Below are positions 33,510-45,500 of a stretch of 64,000 nucleotides of DNA, piece after piece. Both the position numbers and the translations under genes were made by a program. Under the pieces are notes generated by a model. It made no database searches and was not told where the DNA came from. It worked only from the letters and a program-made list of their open reading frames with translations. Source of the DNA: Sternotherus odoratus (Eukaryota > Chordata > Testudines > Kinosternidae); NCBI GenBank assembly GCA_032164245.1, contig JAVMKO010000010.1:47266848-47330847 (forward strand). Direction: 5' to 3'. Each line of letters starts with the position of its first letter. Position 1 is the first letter of the stretch.

Positions 33510-36500
33510 CTGTGAAAGAGGAACGAATAACCCAGTCTCAGAAATTCAGCACCACAGATTTTAGTACATCTATAACTACGCAGCAGATGTCAGGGATGTG
33601 GCTCCTGGCTGGCTGCACCAGTGCTGCAACCTAAGCTCTTGCTTCTCACAGTGGCTTAAGTGGGTGCTTTTAGCCTCTCAGAATGGTTGCTTCTATGCTG
33701 TTTGACCTCTACCTTTAACGCTGACCTTTGGTCTCTCTCTTCCGCCAATAGAGCTGACTATGGCAGACAAAAAGGTTGGGATTAGTGAAAAGCATGTTCC
33801 CCTGTGTGAAATGATTGGGAAACAGATGGAAGATGAATGGATAGCTGCTGGCCCCCACTGTTTCCAGCAAATATAGGAGTGCTCCATTTGTTTGATAACT
33901 AAGGTTATCTGAGTTGGTCACAGATCAAGGAGGCCATAGAGCCTATGATTTTAGGTGACCTCTGTGACGTCAGCCCCTAAGGGCATGAGGCTCGTGCAGC
34001 CAGCTCTGTGCTTCTGTGATTTATTGTGTATTGCGTGTGACAAAATCTTAACCTCATTCATAACAAAGGCAGACCAGTGTGTACTTGAACCAGTTCTCTT
34101 ATTTCACCAAGAGGAGCCAGAACTAAGGGTTAGGTGTGGCTCCCACCAGTAAAAGTAAGTGAATGGCTTTAACTGGTTAGGCCCATCGTTAGCAGTGCGC
34201 AACACGGGGCAAAAACTAGGCTAAGGGAGTTTAATCCACTGTTTATAGTGGCTCTTTGGTTCCTTTGGATGTTGTGTACATGGGGCACTGCTTCCCTACA
34301 CGAGTTATTTGCAGTTCAGAGCTAGTGGGGCTGGAGGACTCCATTTAATGCAATATTACAGCATATGTGACACACCTTTCTCCACCAATCCCCTATGGTG
34401 TGAACCTTGCTGCAGCTAGGCCAGAGGGGACCAAAGCTCTTGTTTTACAATTACAGAGGCGATTAACAAACTACTCCCAAGAGCTGAGCCAAAGTGAGGA
34501 TGGATCATGATTCATCTCCCTCCCCAAACCCAAGAGCCTCCCTGAGTATTATTTACAGACTGGCTGTTGGCTGAACTCTATGTAAGAGGAGGGAGGACAG
34601 GGCACACTCTGGCTACCGAGTCTCTCCCATGGGGCTCTCCCATGACAACTGTTGGGCATTGGTTGCCCTTACCTTCCCCTCTAGTCTTGTGCCAGAGCAG
34701 CAGCAGCTCTTGCTTATAGCCTCACAACTTGAAGCTGGCTTTCAAAGCCAGCTTAGACACGCTCTGCAGCCCCGGGGCAGCTCCCTCCTAACAATTTTGT
34801 GCTCAGCCGGAAGCACATATACTATACACAATGAAGCAGGAGGTTTTCATACTCCATGGCCATCCTCACCACAAAAAGCCAACAGGGGGCAGGCAGGTGC
34901 CACTCCATCATTTGTTAATATATAGTCCAACACTGAACACTTACTCTGTGAGAAACGATTTCTCGTCACTCCCTGCCTGAACCATCTGGAAAGCCAGACA
35001 ATGCCCAGCTGGAAGACAAGATGACGACAGGTGAAGGAAACAGGTGTGGGCGGGGTAGAACTGCCTCTCCCCAAACGAGCCCAACCAAAGCGCAGGGAAA
35101 AGCATTAGCTAGCCAAGGGGGGGGGGGGGGGGGGCGGCAGCTTGGATCATAGCTCCGTGGAGCTAATGACAAGTGAGACAAGCTTTGGTCCCTATGGTGA
35201 CATCAGTGTCACATAGTAAAGCTACTGAGCCGTGTAGCCAAAGAGACCCAAGCAAAGCAGCAGCACGGGACCTACCTCTGGATAGCTTGTCCTGCAGGCT
35301 GTCCTCATAGGTTATATTACAGCTGCCTGTCTCCCGGTCACAAGGACAGCCGAACGCGCAGTCACAGAGCTGCTGGCAGTTTGGCCCATACCAGCCTATG
35401 GGGCACTCTGAGGAATTAAGGCCACTTGATTACAAAGAAAGCAGGATATATTCTCTGCAGGCTGGGATTGCCACATCAGCACAAGGCATGTTACCTCAGC
35501 CATGCATGTCCCACTAAAGCTGCGGTATGTACAGTAATCGTTCAGAAACATTTAAACAAGCTTCATATCCCCCGTCAGGCACTTATATAGTCCCCCTCCC
35601 TATAGCATCTGAGCACCTGGGGAATGATTAGAGGTAAGAAGTAAGAGCTAGAGGCAAATCCACCATCAAAGGTCAGACTTTCAACACTCGTCAACTCAGA
35701 CTAGGTACATGCTAGAAGCAAAGTGTGGCATGACACCCAGAATTAAGAGGTCATGGTCAGCTGCCTTTGGCTTTGTCAGATTTACAGCTTTCAAGCTGAA
35801 ACTTGGCCCATTTGTCAGGCCAGCTGGGAATCAGGTGGGAGTTCAGCTGGTTTTGAAAGCACACAGGGAAAGAGATGGTCTCTTCCAGTTACAGAAGAAA
35901 GTGTCACATTTTTAAACAGCATTTTGTAGGTAAAAGACAGCCCCCTAGCAGAGCCGTAAGCCTGACCTTTCTGCATTACCGTGACCCAAAGGGAGAGTCT
36001 AGGCCTGGGCTCGAATGAGCCCGGTGGGGCAGAGCTCATGTTTTCCTTAGTCTGAACACATGGTTGCTCCACACAGGAGATGGAAAGCCTTCCTACACAT
36101 ACACCGCGATTGGGAAGAGATGTCACCTTGCTGACAGATGGCTCCTTGGTAACCAGCCGGGCAGGTGCAGGATCCGTGCACAGGATCACACGCTCCACCG
36201 TTCTGACAGAGGCATTTCTGGGTGCAGCCATCCCCATAGGAGCCACTAGCACACGCTGCAGGCAAGCACAGACTCATCAGGGCTCTCTTACTGGCCATGC
36301 CGAGAGCAGCTGGAATTCTCTATCACTCCTTCCCCACCGCTCTCCCCATTCACTGAGTATTCATTTCACAGGGACAGGACACCACAGCATCTCCTATGAG
36401 TCAGTTGGCTGCTAAGCAACCAGCAAAGCGAATTAAAACCAGGCACCTGGGAGCAGGGCATGCCAGAAGGTAGAGATCAGTTTGCAGGGGGCTCATGTTA

Positions 36501-39500
36501 AGGGTAAGAGGGGGGACGACTCTGCTCTTTATGCCTCTGATTAAGTGGCCAGAGAAGGGAGCTCCCACCAAAGAAGGTGAAGAGGTTGACAGGACTCCTA
36601 CCTTGCTGTGGCTGCTTCCCTCCTTCCCTTTAATGGGCAATTGAGCCCCCTGAGGAATCCCCAGATGGTGCTGGACAAGCCCCTTCACTCACCACAGGCT
36701 GGCTGTGTCAGAGGATAATAGCCGAGAACTGCATGGACACGGGAGGGGCCTACAGGAAAACTGAGGAACTGAAGGCAGATATTCTGTCCACTGGATCAAG
36801 TTTTCTGTTCCCCGACTGACCAGAGCAGGGGCTGCTTCAGGCTAATGAGAACACCTGACTCCAATTAACCTGCAAAGAGTCAGGTGAGGCCATTGAGCTA
36901 ATTGACCACCTGACTCTAATTAAGGCCTCTCTGATACTATAAAAAGGGCTCACTCCAGTGAAGTAGAGAGTCAGGGAGCTAGAGGAGAGGATGTGCTGCT
37001 GAAGGGCTGGATACAGAAGACACACTCAAGCCATTGGTAAAGGAGAAGCAAGATAGCTGTGGGGAAGTGGCCCAGGGAAAAGTAGCAACTCTGGCAGTGA
37101 AAGGTTGGCTGCCAACTGCTGCTACCATTAGGGTCCCTGGGCTGGAACCCGGAGTAGAGGGTGGGCCTGGGTTCCCCCCAATCTGCCACTACTGAAACAC
37201 CTCCTGGAAGGGGAAAACAGGTTCCTGTCAGGACAGGAGGTTAAACTGTTTTGTAATAAGTCCATAGGGACAACAGAGACTGTGGGAGTTCTCTCACCAA
37301 CCTCCTTGCTGGTTTATGATGAAAAGGGCTCAGTGGACTATAACCCTGGCCTAGAGAGAGAAGGGCTATGTGGAGGGTCGCAGTGAGCCTCTGAGGCTAG
37401 CATAAACTGCCTGGAAGTGTTGGACCCACAGGGACAAGGTCTGAGCTTTGCCACACCTGGTATAGAGGCTGAATTCGCACTCCCCAGCCTGCAGTTAAAA
37501 ATGCAGGAAGTGTTGGGAACCCCACTGGGGACTGGGAACCCCACTTTGGAAATCCTGGCTGCATCTAACGAGAAAAAATGCAGCAAACCCCTCACAAGCC
37601 ATTATGTATCCTAATGGCACCACAGAGAACGGACAACACCCTTTTTGTCTTTCTTTTGTGACTCACCCTTACAAAATTCTTACAGAACAGTGTGGATGTT
37701 AGATAGGGTCAATGGAATCACGTTTCCCCACTGCTGCAGGTGCCCAATAACAATGGATCACAGGGTCCCCTCCATAGTCATAAAAAAGATTATGATACAA
37801 ATTGGAGTTACCTTCGCTGCAGTTGCTGCCTACCCAGCCAGCATCACAGAGGCATCCAGCTGCATAAGAAGGAAACACAAATAAGGCATTGCTGTTGAGA
37901 CAGGCAGAGAGACTACAGACTGCTTGAGACCCCCAAGGCCCCCAGTTAGAACATGTACCCAGAAATCATTACAAGGATTAACACACACTCCCCTCCAAGA
38001 GAGTTGGGGAGTGGACCAGCAGGGCTCATTTGCAGGTGCTGCTATAAAAGGCTTGGCTTTCAGCAGAGCCTGAAGTAAGAGCAGCTCTCCTAGGGAAGAA
38101 GATTTCAGTTCTCAGCAGAGCACAGGTGCTTGACACTGGAGGCATTTTCTGTAGGCAAAGCATGAGTGACTGGGGGAGGCTGGAGCAAGCCATGTTCTTG
38201 AGAGGGCTGCAGTCAGTCACAAGGTATGTTTTCTGCAGGGATTCCTGAGGGTAAGGGGCAATGGGTTGTGCTGGGAGCTTGTGGGATGAATCACCCAGGA
38301 TCATTAGACTGAAAGTCACTGGTGACCCTTAACTAGAAGGCTCCAGTGTAGTATTTCAGCAAGGCAGGAGTGGTCCAGGAGGTGACTGCCCTGCTGTTTT
38401 GTCATGTAACAAGCTCTGCGGTTCCTGCAGGGATACAAGGATGTGGAGGGGCCCAGGGAGGGGAGATATTTACAAGAGACTCTCTCCAGTGGTCCAGAAC
38501 CTCTTCCAGACAGCTAGGAGCTCAGCCTTGTTACTGTGAGGTGCTAAGCAGGAGAGGTTCCCCTGCTCTGATAAGGTGGCAGATGTGACCTATGAATGTT
38601 AGCACCATAACCTGGCCAATCTCTAGACCCAACACCCACAATAGCTGCACCTCCCTCCCCACCCACTGCCCCCCAGCTGGTAATGATGACATGAGAGCGT
38701 GAGACACTAGTAACACACACACCCCCCCTGTTGCAATGGGCTTGCTTTGTAAGGGTGGCTTACACTCCGTGCAGATGCCATGCTGGCTGCAGTTGGAAGG
38801 CCCGCAGTCCAGGACGCTGCAATCTGGTCCTCTCCAGAAGTCCCCAGTACACTGGCATTTTCCCAGCATGCAGTGCCCGTGCCCGTTGCAGTCTGGAGGC
38901 TCACAAGGAGGCTCGTGGATACACATGACTGTTGAGACGCTCCGAGGGCAGCGCCACATGGCGTCAGACTTGCTGAGGACAAAAGGCAGTTCCCATCAGC
39001 AAAGGCTGGGGTGTGAAGGATTCCCTGCTCCTACGGCCCTACGGCAGGAGTGGAGGAGGGGTGAGCTGTGCAGATACTGGCAAAAACTGAAAGCCAGGAT
39101 CACTAAGTCCTCCAGCGGGTAAACACGCCCAGGACTCTGCTGGTTCTTGGATCAGCTGGCACATTAGTAAGGTGCATGGAGCTGTAGATCAGCTGCCAGC
39201 CACTTCATATTTGATCCCCATTTCAGACACAGCCCCATTTGATAGCTCTGCTAGCAGTCTGAGGATGGGTTGTGTAATACCAGAGCATTTGGGAAAATTA
39301 GGTAATCACTCCAAATCCCATTAGTCACTCACTCAAAGAAAACTGTCACGCGCTTTCCCTGTGCACACTCTTAATGCTTCAAATACTGATTATTCCCTCT
39401 TAGGTACGAGGTGAGAAGTATAGAGCCCGAATATGCTAATTTAAAACAATAATAATCATATTTTTTTTGTTTTGTTTTGTTTTACACAGCACACTTCTGC

Positions 39501-42500
39501 CTGAAAAAGCCCTAGGCATTTCCCAAACAGGCAGCTACCATCAAAATACAGCCACCTCTGGGGTGGATGACTGCTGCTAGGTAGTCAGCTGGCACAGAAC
39601 ACATTGTGCAAAAGGGAATGGAGAACTTTAGTCTAGGTCCCCCACCTACTCTTCCCAGGACTAATGGGACCCTGTATAGCCTGGTAGAGCAGACAAGGGC
39701 TCTGAAAAATATTGTCTCTTGCCTGCTACTCAACTCTTCTGCCTTGGAAAGAGAGGAAGGGGGGGAACCTGCTGGGATTCATAACTCTTACTAGTCTAGC
39801 TATCTCATGCCTGATGTCTGGACTTGTACTTTGCACCACGACATCAAATTATTTCTGTGATATTCCAGGCAGTCAGAGAGCAATACATTCCCTTTATCCT
39901 TCCACACACACAGACCACCATGAAGGAGCAGATTTGTTCCCAGAAGAAGCAGGTGCAATTCACAGGAAAGTCAGTGGGAGTCCAACCCTCTCTCACCAGG
40001 CCTGAGTTTAGCCCTGTGACTCTGGAGTGGTTCCCACAGAGATCTTGTCTATGTAGAGGAGAGCTCCTCAGGCAACAAACTGGGAAGCTGAGGTGTCCCC
40101 ATGGTTTTCACCATCCAGCGCCTACCAGTGATCCGACGGGTAACTTGCAAGGGTTCCATTTAAAACCAGAGTGGCTGACCCTCCACCATCCAGATTTATA
40201 GCATTCACGACACCCTGCTGCTTTAGGAAGTTGGCCATTTCCCAGAGATTGAGGCTGCAAAACAAAAACCAGTTATTGCAGTTTAGCACCAAGGGATGCA
40301 AGAGTCATCTTCAGGGCAAAGTAGCAGCCTCGCTGATAATCTGGAGGGACACTGAATTCTTGAACTGGGTTTGTTCAGCACCACCTCCTGAAGCTTTTCA
40401 TCAGGTCTAAAATCTGCTTAGATTTAGGATAGTCTTCTTATAGACAGTTACACCATGGCTGATCAGCACCAATACCTTTAAATTCTCTCAGGTTTTATTC
40501 AGGAGTGCAGGAGGGAGAAGGAAGTTATAGACTAGGACACACATCGTACATCTGGCTCCCAGGACAGAGTAAGCTTCCATTTTAAAAAGTTACACTTCTA
40601 ACCCTTTTAACTGAGGTGTGAAGGAATCATGCAAATGCAGCACTGTCTGGATAGCTCTGCAGACAAATGAAAACAATAGGCTCAACCTGTTCCCATTGAA
40701 ATGAACAGCAAAGCATTCGTGAATGTCAATGACAGCAATATCTGGCTCAACACTGCGGGAAAAGGAGAAAATTATCCTTATTCATCACAATGAAATCTAC
40801 ACTCTGAAACCTAGTGATGACAACATCAGAGCCAACATGTAATTTCACTTGAGATAATTTTAGTAGAAAGATCCAGCATCAGTTCTCTTCTGTTTGCAGT
40901 AGTGGATTTAAAAGGGAGAGTGGGGCATCATGAGCCCAACTGGTTAAACAGGGTACTGCTAGCAGTAATGGAGCCCTGCAGGATTGCTCTCTCGTTAATT
41001 CAGTGTGCCTGACTCTGCCTCTCTATCACCGCAAACGTTTATATGGTGCCTTAAACTTACACCTGGATTTACTGAACAGGGGAGCTGATGCTGTTCTCAG
41101 TATTGGCAGTGATGCCAGATCAATCCCTTTGATACTTTGCCTGCCCCGTGACTTTACTAAAGAACGAGTCCTCAGCCTTACCCCCTCGCATCAGTCTGTC
41201 CATCCATATGAACCAAGATCAGCCGTCCGAACCTGTCATGTCCCACTGCTGTCCTGGCAGATATCACATTGATGAACTTCTCAAAGGTCCCTGCATGGGA
41301 AAAAGGATAATTCACAGGCAGGTGAAAGAGCTGACTTTACAACCTTCCCCATCTAACCTCACATAGGAACTAGGCATGAGAATTCCCACAACCACTCTTG
41401 TTTCAAGAGACTGGCTGGCTCGGGGAGATTGGGAATGGAATATGGAGCCCTTCACCTCTAGGTCCCGGGGTCAGCTGCAGCCCAGGTTGATGGTGACTGC
41501 TCTTGTGAAATGAGTTTCTGATTTCAATCTAGTTCTCTATGGATAAGCATTTACACTAAAATAGGGCCCCTTGCTGGAACCCTCAGGCCAAGGACTAACT
41601 GGATATCATTATTTCTAGCACCCAAAGCCTCTAATCAGGATCAAGGCCCTAAAGGATGTGGATCTGGAAGACACAGTCTTTACTCCAGAGTTCAATGTCT
41701 AGGTTCCTGCTCCCCGCTCTCTCAAACTTCCAGGGGAGAGCTCCAGCTGTTGTATCTTGTTACAGCAGCCACTGAGGTGGGAGACAGGAAAAGACAGTAT
41801 CAAAATAGTGGCTGAACATCAGCTTATTGGCGTGACCTCTTAACCCTCCCACTGCCCATTGGCATGGGCACTGGGGTGCTTTGCCTTGCAACCCAAACAA
41901 AATAAGACTCTCCTAATCCGAGCGAGGCTTATTTTCAGCTCCCCAACCAGCAGCACTGGTGGCAATGCTAGTGCAGCCCCAGCCCCAGCAAACACTGTCA
42001 CTTTAACCATCACGCTGTCTAGACCTACTCTAAGCAGGGTTAGGTGACTTGGTGTCTAAAATGGTGGCAGATAGCTCACCGCTGTCACCTGCTGTGCAGG
42101 CAGTAGCAAGAGGGAGAAATGTTAATGATTCTGGTTCCATTACAATGTACCACATGCTATACCCATCATCCGATCCTCCCTAAGCATTACTGGAAATAGT
42201 TTAGCTGTCTACACTTGCAGATGCACAATTGTTTGCAGATGCACCCATGGCTGACAATGGGGATGGCATGTACCAGTGCAGACAAAATCTATGGCTATGA
42301 AACCAAGATGTCCATTTACAACCTCCTCACAAGGCAGCTCATCAGTAGATTGGAGGCAATAGCTTAGGATCTTTACCTGTGGTTTGAGTCTTGTCACACT
42401 CCGCTGTCTTACTCTGATTGACATACACTTTTCCATCTCTCAGCAGCCAGACTACGCCGCTCACCAGCTGCACAAATGGGTTCACTTGATCCAAAACATC

Positions 42501-45500
42501 TTCCTCCGACAGGTAGCTGGGAGAGAAACCAGAAGACTGAGGTGACTCATCAAGGTGCCCCCAAACCTTTAGTGATGCCAGTCTATTGCTTTGTCTATGT
42601 TAGGAAATCCATTTACTGCTGACAACAGGCAGTTCTGGAAAAATATGTGCCCGTGTGTGTAGATCAAGCCATGTTTCTGCACTGTTTCAGAAGCAATGGA
42701 CTGAACCTGTCCGGCAGCAAATCTATACAACACCCTGTCTAATATCCAAGTGACCACCAGCACCTTGTGTATGCTAGAGCTCCTGCAATTGGTACCGCCA
42801 GGAGAGCTGAACCAGAGGAGCAGTGGTAGGGAGATTATGGAAAACACCTTACTCTAGACAGAACCATCCCTTCAGGCAGAAACACGTCAATTTTCAAGCA
42901 CAGGCAGAGCCTCAGGCTCTGTCTCCAACAGCTCCATCTTAATAGGTTTAAAAGAGCCTAAGTGGACTAAATTGAATCTGGCAGTGAAAATGAGTTGGAA
43001 ATCCACATTGGTCTAGGTCAGATGGGTTTTGCAAGGCATGGAATCAGGCCCAGGACTCCTGAGCATTGCAGTATGGGAAGGAGCCTTCATAAAAAAACAT
43101 AAACCTCAAACTAACATTCTTGGAAGCAGAACAAATGCTGCAGAAGTTATCCATGACTAGAACCTCCAGGGCAGCTAGTGGGCCTGACCAGCCACATGAG
43201 TTCTTATTCACAGAAACATTCATTGAAAAACAAAGCTTGATTAGTGGTGAGTGTATTTAGCATTTGAATGGCTGTGTAGTAGGGTGGTTACCCAACTCTG
43301 GCTAAAAGGGGCTTAAAACAGCCCTGGAAAGGGTTGTGGCTGGGAGCAAGCAAGCTCCCAGGCTGATTGGGAAGGCAGCCACAGCTGGGGCCAGACCCAA
43401 TTAGGAGGCAGCTGGCCCTTATAAAAGGGCTGCTGGTTTAGCGTTCAAGAGATAGAGTCTCCTCTGGCTATAGAAGCAGACAGGCTTGGCTGCTGGGGAG
43501 CTTGACAGGGTACCTGGAGTGGAGCAGGGCTGGGGGAAGGATAAAAGAGCCGGGGGAGCTCCAGCTTGGAAACCCCCCAGGCTACAGGGCCTAGGAGATG
43601 GCCCAAGAAAGGGTACTGAGGTTGCAGGGGGCAGCCCACGGGTAGGTAGAGGCAGCAGGCCAACCCTCCTTGCCTATGATGACTGGCTTATACAGACTGC
43701 AGTCAGCCCCAATGAACGGGGGTTAAGTGGTGACTGGCAGTAGCCCACAGGCTGAGGCAAGGTGGGGATAGGAGGTGGGAGTTCCCTGGGGAGGGAAGAC
43801 CCTGAGATCTGTGGGGGTGCTGCAGGGGTACAGCACCCCAAGGAAGAGGGCACCAGGGTCCGGGAGCGAGACAGCGCCAGCAGCAAATGGGACATCAGCT
43901 TGCAGGGGGCGCTCCAGAGGCTGGTGAGCTAATTCCCTGGATGTATCAACAGGAGGCGCTGCAGGGGTGAGTCACCCCGTTACAGGCTCTCATGTCATTG
44001 TGAGAAAACCCTTCACAATTCACATCAAATGCATCCCATTTGGCCCAGGAAATACAGAAAGTTTCTTAAGTTTATTTTGGAAGGATATTTTACTATCGTT
44101 TACTATCTGTGCTGGATATAATGCACCATGTTCTTGAAAATTAGCAACATTCAACATATTTCTGAAGATGAAATGTCTAATTTGTAAGTTTAATATCTGA
44201 TATTTACAAACACTGATTCTCACCCTTCTCCGGGGAGGTTGGCATTATCCCCTTTGATTGGTGAGAAATTGAGGCACTGCAAGCTAAGGGCTTGATATTC
44301 CTGAGGTACCAAGCATTCACAAGCATAGAGGAAATCAAAAAACTGGGGGTATTCAGCACCACTGAAATTCAGCACCTAATGGACTTGCTCAAGGTCCGAA
44401 AGGGGAGTCTGGAGCAGAGCCACATGTAGAAATTATGAGTGACTGGCTCCAAGATTGGTGATTCATAGATTCAGATTCCAAGGCCTGAGGGATCCATTGA
44501 TTGTCTAGCCTGACCTGTTGTGTATTGCAGGCCAGAGAACCTTTCCAAAATGATTTCCAGAGCAGATCTTTTGGAAAAATGTCCAGCTGAACTACAAAGC
44601 CCCGAATTAAAAAGATAAATCTTACTCTTCAATAGACCACAGTGTACGTGGCATTCCAAGTTTAAATGAACCAGTGCAAGATTGGGAAAGCCTTCATAGT
44701 ACCTAGGCAGGCATCACTTTTTTAAATAGATGGGCTCTGTTTCCCTAGAATTAATTGTAAAAGTGATAAAACGAGGAACACTTTGTAGCACCTTAGAGAC
44801 TAACCAGTTTATTTCAGCATAAGCTTTTGTGGGCTATAGCTCACTTCATCAGATTCACAGAATGGAACAGAAGTAAGATGCATTTATACACAAATGCATC
44901 TTACTTCTGTTCCATTCTATGCATCCGATGAAGTGAGCTATAGCCCACGAAAGCTTATGCTGAAATAAACTGGTTAGTTTCTAAGGTGCTACAAAGTCTT
45001 CCTCATTTTATTTACGGATACAAACTAACACGGCTGCTAATCTTAAACCTGTAAACGTGATAGTCGCACAACTTCTGTGTACACAGTCAATTACAGACAG
45101 AGGAGAAAATTGGTTCTACAGGCGCATGCCTAGGCAGTTGCCTATGCAATGTATAGTACAGAAATTGCACATGCAGAAATGAAGGATGTTTGGAACAGTC
45201 TGTAAGTGTGATCATTTATCTGCACAGTATTATTACAGGGAAACAGAACTATTTCTGCAAAGCTTTAATATCCCTTTTGTCCTTCCACCAATGTAAAAGA
45301 GTAATTAAAAAAAAATTGAAGCTGCTAGGTGACTACATGAAGCCCTAGTATTGATCTTGATAAGCTGCATTCAGCCCTGGAAAAATATAAAGGCCTTTCT
45401 ACGAAGCTGCTCTAATAGATCACACTGCCAGTGCTTCCTTTCAATAAGGAGACGTAATGTCTGAGATCAGGCCAACAGGGCCGTTCTATATATTATAGGA

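Larger units (their letters stand above)
44769..45050. mobile_element. Penelope-like palindromic element, copy 1
   Basis: Head-to-head arms about 44770-44888 and 44895-45012 followed by the unpaired end actaacacggctgctaatc. Flanks gtaaaagtgata (44757-44768) and gtaaacgtgata (45051-45062) form a 12-bp target duplication with one mismatch. Each arm has the layout of a hammerhead ribozyme core: CTGATGA-type box, a GTGAGC..GCCCAC hairpin, GAAA-type box, and AGC-TTAT-GCT. Confidence 0.8.

Noticed and set aside
35272..35276. NAGPA as a pseudogene because exons 9 and 10 are out of frame
   Set aside because: All other nine exons are intact with matching phases, and two alternative splice choices restore the frame.
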